Shown here: piece after piece, positions 50,001-60,399 of the stretch
Layout of the letters: each line of letters opens with the position of its first letter
Position numbering within the stretch: position 1 is the stretch's first letter
Assembly: GCA_033782935.1 (NCBI GenBank)
Contig: JAWQEG010002479.1
Span: forward strand, 1 to 64,000
Reading direction: 5' to 3'
Length of the DNA: 64,000 nt
From: Petrolisthes cinctipes
Taxonomy: Eukaryota; Arthropoda; Malacostraca; Decapoda; Porcellanidae
Translations under genes and position numbers: made by a program
Notes under the pieces: model-generated
The model's database searches: none
What the model saw: only the letters and a program-made list of their open reading frames with translations
What the model was told of the DNA's origin: nothing

Positions 50001-53000
50001 TGCCTCATTTCATTAAACAACCCACATCAACACACTCATATCCCTCACCAAGCTCTCTTCCAACCATCCTCTCCTGACATTTCTCCCAACCTCGCCCCCA
50101 GAACATCATGGAGGGTGGTCAGAACCCTCGGCTCTGACCACCTTCCAATCATAATCACCACTAAAACAAGAATCACCCCAGTTGGCCACAGACACACATA
50201 CACAAATTACAAAAGTGCCAACTGGGAAGCCTTCAATTATGGAAACAGAACAACACTTCGAAACACTGAACAGTACACCCATCACAAACATCAACACAGC
50301 TGTTCAAAAATTCAATACAATTATACAAAACGCAGACAAACAGCACATCCCTAGAGGTAACAGAAGAAAACACAACCCCAACTTTACAACAGAAATTCAA
50401 GACCTCATCAAACAACATGACACACTTAAACACACATCCCCAACTCCTCTTACACAACACACAATAAACCAAATACAAGCACTAAATACACAAATAAACA
50501 ACAAAATTAAAGAACAAAAAACACTTAACTGGCAAAGTTTTGTCAGCACACACAACCAACACCAGCAAACTCTACAAAACACTAAACAGCATCACACTGT
50601 CCAACAGCAACACTACACAATCACATGCAGCCATCACAACAACAGACACTATACCCTCTAACAAACAACAAGCAAACACACTCATCCAACATTTTTCGCA
50701 CGTCAGCCACCTTCACCCTCATCCTGAAGACAGACAAATCATTAGACGTAAGAGACATTTCCCCACTGACCCAGACTATACACCATTCACAAATCATCAG
50801 ACGAATCACATCATTCACAACTTAAAACACTCACCTGCCTGTGGCCCTGACAACATCAGTAACATACACATTAAACACCTTGGACCACAAGGCATACAAG
50901 CACTCACTAACATAGCAAACTACAGCTACTCACACAACACATTACCCAACATCTGGAAACACGGAAACATCATCACCTTCCCCAAACCAAACAAAGATCC
51001 CACACTACCCTCATCACATTGTCCCATCACCCTCCTTTGTACCCCCTCCAAAATCACTGAGCGCCTCATCATTAAACTAATCACACCACACATCCCCCTT
51101 GCATCTTCACAACATGGCTTCAGACCGCTACACTCAACAAACACCCTTCTTACAGACCTCACACAAAGAATTTTTGATGGCATCAACTCAGATAGACCCC
51201 CACACAGAACACTCTTAGTTACATTGGACATTAGTAAACCATTTGATGCCATCCCCCGCCACAACCTCACAAACAAAATATACAACACAAACATGCATAA
51301 TAACACCAAAAGATGGCTGGCTAGCTTCTTGGGAGGAAGAGTAGCCCATGTTACATTTGCTGGTCAGTCATCTAACATTAAAAGTTTCACCAATGGTGTC
51401 CCCCAAGGTTCTGTACTCTCACCCACCCTTTTCACCCTATACATGCATGACATACCAACACCCCAGGCACCACAAATACACATAGCCTCCTACGCAGACG
51501 ACATAACACTCACATGTACACACACAAACGCAGACACAGCCACTCTCATCCTCCAACCTTACCTCAACACACTTAATGCCTGGTTCACCACAAACAGACT
51601 TAAAATAGCACCCACCAAGTCAACTGTCACCCTACTCACCAACTGGAACACAGAACACTACTACACACCACACCTCACCATAAACAACACACCTATACGA
51701 CACACACACACACCCAAAATACTTGGCATAACATACAATACATCCATGACATTCAAACAACATATTACGGCCATCAAAAACAAATGCATGCAAAGACTTA
51801 AAGCCCTCAGATCACTTGCCAGCACAACATTCGGACACAACAAAGAAACCACAACACAGTATACAAACAATATATTCGATCAGTGATGGATTATGCAAGC
51901 CCTGCCTGGGCTTCAAACCTCGCTGAGACTCATCACAACACCCTTCAAACCATACAGAACAGAGCCCTAAAGACAATCACAGGCTGCACAGCTACCACAC
52001 CTACAGACCACCTACACTATGAAACCAAAGTCCTCAAAATCAAGGATCATCTTGACATGAGAGGCACACAAATACTTGCTGCAGCCTCCACAAACCCACA
52101 CCATCCACTACACTACATGGCACAACACCCACACATGCCAAGGAACATCAAAACAACACCCAGTACACGATACCATACACAAATACTATCATCTCTTACC
52201 CCCTGCCCACCCCAAACCAATCTCCAGAAACACATCCATACTCAAATCACTCGTCAATCCATCCAAACACTCAAAAACAACACTCAGCTGCATGCACGAC
52301 CTCCTGACATCCACCCATCTGAATCCTCCCTTCCCCGTGAGGACAGAGTCCACCTGGCCAGGCTGCGGTGTGACCACCACCCGGCCCTTCTGACATATCA
52401 GAAGAGGCTGGATGGAGCCATTGCGGATGCCTGTCCGGGATGCAACACAGCACCCCATTCTATTAAACACATTATTGAAGACTGCAACACACACAACCAC
52501 ACTCGCCAACAACACAACATACACTCTCTGAGGGCATTGTGGGAAAGCCTTGTTCAGGCCATGGCCTTCCTCAGGAGCTCGGGGCTGCTCGGCCAGACAG
52601 CTTGAGAAACTTCAACAACAACAACATTGAGATGGTTTGGACATGTAGAGAGAATGCAAGGTGAGGAGTTTGTAAAGGCGTATGGAAGTGAAGTTGTGGA
52701 ACCTGGTGTGAGAGGCAGACCTCCGGTTAGATGGCAGAACAGAGTGGAAGAGTATGTAAGGGAGAGAAACTTGAGGGGCAGAGGAGGGCTTGACCAAGTA
52801 AGGAGGGAGTGTTGGAACAGGAAAAACTGGAGACACTAATGCCATGGCCACCCCCTTGGGGTGAGTTCCCGGAGGGAGCGAGGCGTTAGAGCTATAGATT
52901 GATAGATAGATAGGTAGGGTTGGAGGATGTGAGTGGCTGTGTCTGTATTTCTGTGTGTATATGTGAGAGTTATGTCGTCTGCGTAGGAAGCTATGTGTAT

Positions 53001-56000
53001 TTGTAGTGTCTAGGGTGTTGGTAGGTCATGCATGTATAAACTGAAAAGAGTCTGTGACAGTACAGATCCTTGGGGGACACAGCAAATGTAACTCTTTCTC
53101 CCAAGAAATTGGCTAGCCCTCTTTTTGTGTTGTTATGCATGTTTGTGTTGTATATTATGTTTGTGAGGTTTTGGCGGGGGATGGCATCGAATGCTTTACA
53201 GACGTCCAGTGTGGCGAGAAGTGTTCTGTGAGGAGGTCTCCAGGAATTCGCGCCCCCTTGATTGGGGCGGTTTGGTCCCCATAGCTTCCTTCCTTCGTAG
53301 CCCTGGGGGGTGGTCCCACGACATAGACGCCGCCACTCCAGGACCTGCAGACCAAGTGATATTAGGCAATAGATTTACAATAATATTAATTGTTATTCAG
53401 ATTGTTTATTTCAGTCAGCTATTTATTGTAAACAAAATATCAACATACAGTAGGTTCGCATATTGTGCGTGTTCTCAATACATGTTTCACCTATTGGGCA
53501 ACGAACCCTCAAATCATTACCTTTTATTATCATATACTCGATTTTTCCACTGAGCTAGTTTTTGTGGCCGAGTGGCCCAAATCCGCAGCTGTTCCCTGAA
53601 GGAAGTCTAAATTTGGTTTCCAAGTGAAACTAGCGAATCCCCAAAACCCACGCTATAACCAGCTGCTCCCCCCAGCTGGCTTCTCCCTCTCACTCAGTTA
53701 GTCTCCCACTCCCTCGAGTCCCGCGAACCCCCCTCTCCATTGTCGCCGACTTGTTGCCCCCCAACCCTACACCCTACCAACCAACACCTGCCTTCAACAA
53801 GTCCCAGGTTTATAAGAAGTGACATTGCAAGAGGTGCCAGAAGCTCACTCAAACATCGAACAACAAGATCCATTTAAAAATTTGGAGCGTATGAGGCTGA
53901 CGCAGCACTACAACCCCAAGAACAGCAACAACAACAAAAACCACGACTGCAGGCTATGGAGACGGAGTTACACGTAGGCAGACTCCACCACATTCTCTGT
54001 GCCTTGGATAAGTTCAAACATGAGTTATAGACTGCAGAAACCTCCAAGCAGCAAACCGATGAAGTAATATTTGGTCTTGACAAGCTGTTCAAATATTACA
54101 CTGACAAGCACAACACTGAAGTTAGCAAGAGGAAACAAAGCCTAATCACTCGTTACCTAGGCGGCAACAGGCAAGAACAAGAACAAAAAGAGATTGATGA
54201 TAACGCTTCAATTATGTCCACCCTTGAATTTGAAGGGTTTATGGACGAAGTGAATGAGATCAACACTGAACGCAGTGCTAATGGGAGAGGTGGTGTGGTG
54301 GCTGGTGGGGGTAGTAGTGGTGTGACCTTGGGAGGTGCAGTGGGGACCCCGATATAGTGTAACGGCCAGCCTGGAAACCCCTTCTCACGCTTTTAGTGTG
54401 TTTTTGTGTTACTGTTTCTTTGGTAACAAGTTATATTCATTGCTACTGTGACTCATAATCAAATCACAATTACCAAATACTGTACTGTACCCTGCATATT
54501 GGCGTATAAGATTTTTGTAAATTGTCAGTGTGAGGCAGTGGCCGCCCATAAGTAAGATTCCCCATATAAAGATGTATTCGTGCTATGCGATTTTTATTAC
54601 CAGTATGTACGCGAGCTCCTCTGTCGCCCAATTTGTCGTGCAATAGGCAAACCTACTGTAGTCTATTATAATTATTATCACTTACAAAACTGCTAAAGTA
54701 GTCTATGGTATAAACATATTACTAATACCCCATTATATGCCAGGTGGTGGTCTCAGATAAAGACAGCAGGCTCAGCCATCTACGCTAACCGTCACTACCT
54801 CCAACTTTACCGCACCACAAAGACCGATCGGCTGGCTACCAATGGGTCAGATAAGCCCACTATTATCGGAGACGTATATATTCACCCTTCTGCCACAGTT
54901 GATCCATCTGCCATGGTAAGGCTTCTTAAACCACTGAAGAAGAGGAGTTTACTTTGGCATTACAATTATCATTAGCCCAGTGCTTCATACAGTGAACTTA
55001 CCTTACTCTTTCTTATAACAAATAACAGTGTACTTATTATGATTAAGGAGAAATGCCACTGATAACACTATAATTCCAACTCGGGCCTGACTAAGCATAG
55101 GTATTGTTGTGATGAATTGAAGGGGTTCACTCTTCAATCAGTTTAACTTCTAGCTTTCAGTGTTTTTAGTTTATCATTTAGGCTGGCATCTTAACATCGG
55201 GCACATATGAATGGAAATTAAAAATCTGCTAGAGTAACCATCCCATGAATGTCTTGAGAAGCTGCAGAAAATGGAAAAGATATGAATAACAGTCCACCTT
55301 GTATTGCAGCTTGGCCCTAATGTGAGTGTGGGGAAGAATGCTGTGATTGGTGCTGGTGTTCGCATCAGAGAGTCCATCATCCTTGGCAACACAACCATAC
55401 AGGAACACAGCTGTGTTCTTTATACGTAGGTCATATTTGTAATTGTTTGTTATATTATTATTATTATTCCCCAAATTCATGTCCTTACTCCTGTGTGTAT
55501 TTGCCCTTCAAAGTAGAATGCTCAAGGTTGAGATTTACTCTCCTAGATCTTTTTTTAAAATAGTTAATAAACTTTTTTCTGCATGGGGTAGGAGGGGAAT
55601 ATACTGATTGCCAAGTTTACAATCGCAAAAAATAATAATAATAATAATAATAAAAATAATAATTTGAGGCTATTTTATTCCTCTTGCTATATTTCCTCCC
55701 CCTCAGAATTCTGAATTTGAGCAATTTTATTGTATTATGTTGAAGATAATTGTTGTTATGTTTGTTACTGGTATTTTATTCCCAGGTGATGAATTTCTTC
55801 TCACTGAAATGACCTTATGCAGAGTGGTGGGCTGGAACTCTACAGTGGGGGCATGGACCAGGTTAGAAGGTACACCCTGTGATCCCAACCCCAATAAACC
55901 CTTTGCCAAGATGGACAATGTTCCTCTCTTCAACAATGATGGAAAACTTAACCCTTCCATCACAATCCTTGGTAAGGTAGCATGCATTTGGAAGTCCACG

Positions 56001-58306
56001 ATTATTTTGAAATATAAACTACATTTAGTATTACAGTATAGTGTACATTTCTTCTCATGAAGGGCCAGGAATGAATTAGGTTCTCCATAAGATGTGCAAA
56101 TTATATTGTTGTCTGTTTTACTATTTTCTTGGGGGAATAATTTTGATATATAAGGAACTTCAATTTCGTATTTAACATTCAACACCCTGATAAGAGAAAA
56201 GGAAAAGAGATAAAAATATTCATGCACCACTGCCTTGAAGAAACTCTTCTCCAACAACCTGTCTTCTTACCATCCATTGATCTTCCAAATTTCATATCCC
56301 TCTTATTTCTATCCACTTCAGGTAATGATGTGAAGGTACCCTCAGAAGTGGTGGTTCTCAACGCTATAATCCTTCCATTCAAACAGCTCTCCTCTAGTAC
56401 CAAAAATGAGATAATTCTTTAAGTTATGTTAGTGGTTTGAGGCATCCAGAAATTGGAGTTTTGATTTTTCTTTAGTTTTATTTTAGAATTTGATTGATTC
56501 CCTCTAGTCTTAGTTGCATGTCAAAGTAATCTCTAACCAGATCAGACCAAAGTTTAATCAGTGAGATGGCTAAAATATTTAATTCCGGAGTTTTAGAATG
56601 GTGAAGAATACTGTGGTTGCCCAAACTGTTTTTGTCTGCCGTTGTGGATATTGTATTCTTCACTTTGTTGACATTCATGCCAGTGTGAATTCTCCTAAAG
56701 CTTTATAATGGTAAAGGAGCCTGTAGAGATAACTACAGTTGAACAGGTTTGGAACTTTGGTAACCTAAAAATTTTTTATAACAAATAACAGTGATTGTGA
56801 TTAACCCTTTGTGAGACTTCTCTTGCTCAAATTTACTTACAGCATGTATTTTTTGAAACATTACCCATAATAATAACAAGGTTTTAAATACATAATCTGC
56901 ACATTGAAATTTTTTGGTTAATTTTAAATTTATTATTTAACCCATTCAGCACAGTGATCTGCCTAAAGTCTTTTATTCTAGTCAACCCCTTGTACAGTCA
57001 TGACAGAAAGTTGTTGAACAAGGAGTGTGTGGCTGTTGCTGATTTATAACTTTCCTCTGTGACTTTACCCAGGAGAATAAAACTTTGTTACCCCATCAGC
57101 ATAATCTATGGAGATGAGGTTAATATTGTTGAAAAGGTGTGTAACACAATCTGGGATTCAGTTGCTACCATCATGAAAAGTTAGGATTGGTGTGTGGCCT
57201 CCTACAAAGTGGTAATTCTAATCTTGTAATGATATTTAGAAATGTTTTTCACTGTATGTTAACAAAAATCCATAGAATTCTGGTTTGTTTCTTGCTTTTA
57301 TACATTTTTTACATTACCTTTATTTCAGGCTGTTTAGTATGTATTCAGTAACATGTACAGTACCACTTTTCAGAAATAATACTAGACTAGTAGAATGTTA
57401 CTGTTGACACATGGAATCAATTGAATGAAGAGTTTAGGATATTTTGTTATGCTTTGAGTAATGTAACTTCTTTTATAAATTAATGAAGAGTGAGTTGTAA
57501 TATCAGAACAAAATTGATTATTAGTTACAATGCACCTGTGTGGAATTGGGCCTTTTTTGTTGTTGTCCAGTTTGAGTTAATATTGGTTGCTTGTTTACTT
57601 ACCCATAATGAATAATGGTTATGGACCTCACCTGACTACACAAGGGTATTTTTGGTGATATCTTACAATTTATATAGCAATAGGGTGGTAGTCTTAAACT
57701 TTCTCTTCGGCGAAAAAACCTCTCGTAATTTTATTCGCATAGCAAAATAACAGGAACTGAGCGACGAAGAGAACTTTTTGTTGAAGAGGGTGTTTAATAC
57801 TACCCCCCTTCATTTTCTAACTCATCTGGATTGGGGCTACATAACTCGTACACCTGTATAATTTCAAAATGTTTACTGCAGAACGCTCTCAAAATTAGCA
57901 ATATTAAAAAAAATTGACATTGCTCACGTGAACCTTCTCGTTGTTTTGGCTTGCTTTGCTCACCTGCACCCAGAGCTCAACACCTAACAATTCCTTAATT
58001 TTCTCACTCAAGACTAATAGTAAGCTCTGGATTAAGAACAGGAAAGTAGGAAATACTGTACTTTAATTAAAGACTTGAGTGTGACTGCTCGAACTAAATG
58101 GATGTGAACAACATTTAAAGTATAGGAATACCCATGTCTCTATGCAGTGCCTCTTTCTGCAGTCCTTATGATCTTTTTTGAACTTAATTTGTATTTCTTT
58201 CACAGGTTGCAATGTGACTGTACCAGCAGAAGTGATAGTGCTGAACTCAATTGTGCTGCCCTACAAAGACCTCCCCCACAGCTACAAGAATGAAATAATC
58301 TTATGA
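41030..58306 (+). CDS. GMPPA: GDP-mannose pyrophosphorylase alpha subunit (GMPPA), complete, 8 coding exons
   Basis: Exons 41030-41069, 45287-45485, 45712-45941, 46165-46414, 54744-54915, 55310-55425, 55823-55971 and either 56322-56422 or 58206-58306 join in frame to 1257 nt (418 aa); the human protein has 420. The N-terminal nucleotidyltransferase fold opens [14 protein letters not shown], then [40 protein letters not shown] and [10 protein letters not shown]. The C-terminus is a left-handed beta helix with hexapeptide repeats ([38 protein letters not shown]) ending NEIIL. Known: GMPPA partners GMPPB in the cytosol, binds GDP-mannose and acts as a feedback regulator of GDP-mannose synthesis for glycosylation. 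An ATG three bases earlier (41027) is equally possible; 41030 gives the conserved start. Intron 4 (8.3 kb) is filled with nested retroelements. Confidence 0.95.
41230..43516. repeat. Family of foldback elements with AGGTT/AACCT arrays in GMPPA intron 1
   Basis: Related copies lie at about 41230-41593, 42520-42988 and 43189-43516. They start (GG)TATTTATTGAAAGAATTACCG and end CGGTAATTCTTTCAATAAATACC-like. Internal blocks are GTGTTGCCAGATCCGGC and runs of AGGTTAGGTTAGGTCAGG. The middle copy is a full inverted palindrome. A further element at about 41947-42337, bounded by GTGTTGCCAGAT and ATCTGGTAACAC, carries the complementary CCTAACCTAACCTAACC run at 42121-42147. No transposase is seen. Confidence 0.8.
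43711..43847. mobile_element. Small palindromic MITE, copy 1
   Basis: Opens GGTGGTATTATTAACTAC and closes GTAGTTTAATAATCCTGG. Both arms carry CTTC(A/T)(A/T)CG-like and CGAAGAGAAC blocks, and the element pairs with 57682-57807. Confidence 0.6.
43850..45286. other. GMPPA intron 1, remaining part
   Basis: AT-rich; no exon, repeat family or RNA gene recognised. Confidence 0.5.
45287..45485 (+). CDS. GMPPA: GMPPA exon 2
   Basis: Acceptor CTGCAG; donor GTGAAT from 45486. GT completes the Gly of the PQKG motif. Encodes [19 protein letters not shown] and [19 protein letters not shown]. Ends with 2 nt of an Arg codon. Confidence 0.95.
45712..45941 (+). CDS. GMPPA: GMPPA exon 3
   Basis: Acceptor TTTCAG; donor GTTAGT from 45942. 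Encodes [38 protein letters not shown] and [18 protein letters not shown]. The GDVCGDFP loop corresponds to the nucleotidyltransferase metal/substrate loop. Ends with 1 nt of a Val codon. Confidence 0.95.
46165..46414 (+). CDS. GMPPA: GMPPA exon 4
   Basis: Acceptor TTTCCAG; donor GTGACA from 46415. Encodes [36 protein letters not shown] and [20 protein letters not shown]. Ends with 2 nt of a split Arg codon. Confidence 0.95.
49571..49903. mobile_element. Solo LTR, 333 bp, fourth level of the nest
   Basis: Begins TGTATG and ends CCCACA (TG...CA). Flanked by a 5-bp duplication CTGAC (49566-49570 and 49904-49908). Removing it restores the LINE endonuclease reading [13 protein letters not shown] 5-bp duplication fits a Gypsy, Copia or BEL/Pao LTR element; no internal region remains. 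Confidence 0.88.
50540..51886 (+). CDS. LINE reverse transcriptase fragment (I/Jockey group)
   Basis: 448-codon open frame inside the third-level LINE. RT blocks are in order: [67 protein letters not shown] and YADD. The frame breaks at the end near 51860 and resumes at 51883 (frame 51883-52605). It lacks the endonuclease, so it is not a working protein. Confidence 0.8.
   Translation: MSAHTTNTSKLYKTLNSITLSNSNTTQSHAAITTTDTIPSNKQQANTLIQHFSHVSHLHPHPEDRQIIRRKRHFPTDPDYTPFTNHQTNHIIHNLKHSPACGPDNISNIHIKHLGPQGIQALTNIANYSYSHNTLPNIWKHGNIITFPKPNKDPTLPSSHCPITLLCTPSKITERLIIKLITPHIPLASSQHGFRPLHSTNTLLTDLTQRIFDGINSDRPPHRTLLVTLDISKPFDAIPRHNLTNKIYNTNMHNNTKRWLASFLGGRVAHVTFAGQSSNIKSFTNGVPQGSVLSPTLFTLYMHDIPTPQAPQIHIASYADDITLTCTHTNADTATLILQPYLNTLNAWFTTNRLKIAPTKSTVTLLTNWNTEHYYTPHLTINNTPIRHTHTPKILGITYNTSMTFKQHITAIKNKCMQRLKALRSLASTTFGHNKETTTQYTNNIFDQ
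53240..53560. other. Non-coding part of GMPPA intron 4
   Basis: A GC-rich block, CGCGCCCCCTTGATTGGGGCGG (about 53250, self-complementary in part), then AT-rich DNA. No gene is recognised. Confidence 0.4.
53820..54357 (+). pseudogene. Unrecognised coding-like relic, possibly a processed pseudogene
   Basis: From about 53880 one frame is open except for a single TAG at 54028-54030. It reads [72 protein letters not shown] and [14 protein letters not shown], then a Gly-rich C-terminus before TAG at 54355-54357. The composition is protein-like (charged helices, polyglutamine) rather than repeat-like. There are no splice sites and it lies inside GMPPA intron 4 next to LINEs, which suggests a retrocopy. 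I do not recognise the family; it could also be an unclassified transposon ORF. Confidence 0.4.
54744..54915 (+). CDS. GMPPA: GMPPA exon 5
   Basis: Acceptor ATGCCAG; donor GTAAGG from 54916. G completes Arg; then [19 protein letters not shown] and [20 protein letters not shown], the entry to the beta-helix domain. Ends phase 0. Confidence 0.95.
55310..55425 (+). CDS. GMPPA: GMPPA exon 6
   Basis: Acceptor TTGCAG; donor GTAGGT from 55426. Encodes [38 protein letters not shown]; hexapeptide repeats of the left-handed beta helix. Ends with 2 nt of a Thr codon. Confidence 0.95.
55823..55971 (+). CDS. GMPPA: GMPPA exon 7
   Basis: Acceptor TTATGCAG; donor GTAAGG from 55972. Encodes [20 protein letters not shown] and [14 protein letters not shown], ending with 1 nt of a Gly codon that can join either terminal exon. 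Confidence 0.95.
56322..56422 (+). CDS. GMPPA: GMPPA terminal exon, version A (upstream)
   Basis: Acceptor CACTTCAG; 101 coding nt ending in TAA at 56420-56422. Encodes [19 protein letters not shown] and [14 protein letters not shown]. Same phase and same length as version B. A downstream AATAAA is at 57076-57081. Relative to B it has lost the Cys after the split Gly and differs at 12 of 33 residues, but it keeps a full open frame, acceptor and stop. Confidence 0.85.
57682..57807. mobile_element. Small palindromic MITE, copy 2
   Basis: Opens GGGTGGTAGTCTTAAAC and closes GTTTAATACTACCCC, with internal CTTCGGCG and CGACGAAGAGAAC blocks. Related to 43711-43847. Lies between the two GMPPA terminal exons. 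Confidence 0.7.
58206..58306 (+). CDS. GMPPA: GMPPA terminal exon, version B (downstream)
   Basis: Acceptor TTTCACAG; 101 coding nt ending in TGA at 58304-58306. Encodes [19 protein letters not shown] and [14 protein letters not shown], closer to the vertebrate C-terminus (GCxVxx[11 protein letters not shown]), so probably the ancestral exon. AATAAA follows at 58515-58520. Confidence 0.92.
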
Positions 58307-58584
58307 AAGATTAATGTAAGATATATTTTTTATTAAGCTATGATGATCACATTATTATTTTTCTGTAGTGTTGATGATAACATTCAACACGAACAAGTGA
58401 TGAATGTGTTTTTCCACACTATAATTGTACCGCGTGGACTGAAGACATAGAGTTACAGTTATATGTGAGTCAATTATTAATGGCTATGAGTGGTTGTAGA
58501 GTGGCAGTACTCTAAATAAATTATCAGTGGCCATAAGAGATTGTACTGTTTATTCATTGTTCCCTGAACTCTTCAAAAGATATA

Positions 58585-59569
58585 CAGTAAAAGTCCCTTA
58601 ATCCGGAAGGCAGGGGGGTTTGAGACTTCCGAATTAGTGAAAATTCCGTGTTATCTAAAAATACCCCCTAAAATACGTATAAAATACTTTTATTACTTTT
58701 AAATACAGGTTTCCCTGTCACACGTAATTTATGAGGTAGGGAGGGGGTGATGGGAGGATAGCAGCTGTTGCAAGGCAGTGTTGGCAGGCCTGCTTGATGA
58801 AATTTCTCTAACTTCACCTTTAAAATTTCCCTCTTTGCCTCAATAATTCCCTGTTTATTCTTGAACAATTACAGTCTTTTTAGTACTTCATCTGGTAGAA
58901 ATTTCCCTGGTTACTCTTGAACAATCTTTATATAATTTCCCTGTGTGGACTTCAAAATAGTGTTGCCAGGTGCAGGGAAATTTCTCTGTTTTAGGGAATT
59001 TTGTAGTTGACACAGGGAATTTATATAAAGATGGTTCAGGAGTAACCAGGGAAATTTCTATCCGACGAAATACCAAAAAGAAAGACAGTCAATGTTCAAG
59101 AGAAGAGTAAACAGGGAATTATTATAATGAGGCAAAAAGGGAAATTCTGTTGTTCAAGTTGGGAAAATTTTGTGCATCAGACCTGTCTGACCTGGCACCA
59201 CTGGCTGTCACACGTAATTTATGAGTGTCGGGAGGGGGTGGTGGGAGGATCGCAGCTGACACTCGTAATTTAATATCTTATGAGGTCTCAACATCTTAGT
59301 GGGCTTCTTTGGTGGTTTATTAGGAGCCATGATGAATACTGTAGACACCCACAACACTGAATTATATCCCGAGTGAAATGAGAGGAATGCACACGAACCA
59401 TAAACACACACTGGGTGGGAAAATGGCGGGAGTTGGGCGCATTACTTTTCGTTTTGTTTTTTTCAATTTCTTGGGATACAGTAATTATGGGTAAAATTGG
59501 TGGGCCCAAAAAGTTCCGGGGGAGCGAGCATTCCGAGGTATAGACCTCCGGATTAAGGGACTTTCACTG
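58585..59569. mobile_element. pogo/Tigger-like element, 985 bp, with nested inverted repeat
   Basis: The ends CAGTAAAAGTCCCTTAATCC and GGATTAAGGGACTTTCACTG are flanked by TA. Same family as 18604-19238 (also GGAAGGCAGGGG and GAGACTTCC near the left end). Between about 58777 and 59205 a second repeat is inserted as two head-to-head arms containing TGTTGCCAGGTGCAGGG and GGGAAATTTCT; a single-arm copy lies at 61437-61665. No transposase frame remains. Confidence 0.85.
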
Positions 59570-59579
59570 TACTTGTACG

Positions 59580-60300
59580 TACTTTGACTGCGTACATTTC
59601 ATGGGTGAGCAGGGTGGAAGATTGCATAAGGGAGAGGAATGTGAGTGAAAGAGAAGGGGGATGTTCCTGCAAGTACTGTAGTGGTATTGCAGCAATGACC
59701 TTGAAGTGATTATTTCAAACAATGTGGAAGAAATAAAGAGGTTTGATTCATTGGGAGGTGGGAAGGACGGCTAAATAAAAGGTGATGATGCTGAACAAAA
59801 CTGGTTAGAGAGCTAAAGGGTGTTTTGAGAGGAAGATTTAGCAAGAAGGGAAGGATGAAAGTACTATAAAACCATAATCAAATGTAATGAGGCCCATATA
59901 ACCTATGAAAATGAAAAAGGAAATTTAAGGAAAATGATACATCTGATCTTAATAAATTGTAAATTGAACAAATAAAGGATGCATACAATCTTTAAAAATG
60001 GAACTGTGCACTTTTTATCAGAGACGAAGGGAGGCTACATGGTGAGGTATAAAAGACGTGTAATGAAGCCAGAGCAGTAAGTTATGTGGTTGTGGAGTAG
60101 ATGAAACAAATAAAAGAATAACAATGAACACCTATATTATGTGATGGGCTATGAAATCCTATGTATGACATATTGTGGGAGTAAAGTTGAATAGTATGTA
60201 TTGGATAGGAAAGCCAATGGAAAACAGATTAGTGTGTTACCGACTGATGCTGATAAGCAACCCATCTGCATCATCATATACGACCACTGTGTCTGTCAAC
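59580..60300. other. Degraded LINE-like DNA, no gene
   Basis: On the + strand SNNVEEIKRFDSLGG (about 59717-59760) resembles the [10 protein letters not shown] segment of the RTE-like LINE at 48760, followed by heavily mutated sequence. Too decayed for a firm boundary. Confidence 0.4.
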
Positions 60301-60399
60301 AACATGCCGTAGCTACAGCCGAACATGGTCAACAACCGTGAGATTGTTTTAGAGAAGCCACTAAGCCAGATGTAGGATGATCACTATGAGATGCATTTT

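Larger units (their letters stand above)
49120..52618 (+). mobile_element. Sense I/Jockey-group LINE, third level of the nest
   Basis: Reads from the endonuclease ([49 protein letters not shown]) through RT ([57 protein letters not shown] at about 51490-51516) to a C-terminus with the zinc-knuckle-like [14 protein letters not shown]. It ends in (AAC)n at 52606-52618. Frames break at several points, and a solo LTR splits the endonuclease at 49571-49903. Confidence 0.88.
47763..52911 (+). mobile_element. RTE-like LINE, 5'-truncated, second level of the nest
   Basis: Flanked by AGGTAGG (47756-47762 and 52912-52918). The first part, to about 49118, reads [70 protein letters not shown] and [12 protein letters not shown]. 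The last part, from about 52619, reads [15 protein letters not shown] and [18 protein letters not shown], and ends in a (TAGA)n tail. Frameshifts are present. Interrupted by the LINE at 49120-52618. Confidence 0.85.
46694..53235 (-). mobile_element. Outer antisense I/Jockey-group LINE of a four-level nest
   Basis: Two parts, 46694-47762 (3' end and RT C-terminus) and 52912 to about 53235 (more 5' RT sequence), rejoin exactly at GTTGAGGTAGG|GTTGGAGG, the uninterrupted sequence seen at about 29627. The minus-strand product includes the RT C-terminal segment [20 protein letters not shown]. Located in GMPPA intron 4, antisense to the gene. Confidence 0.85.
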
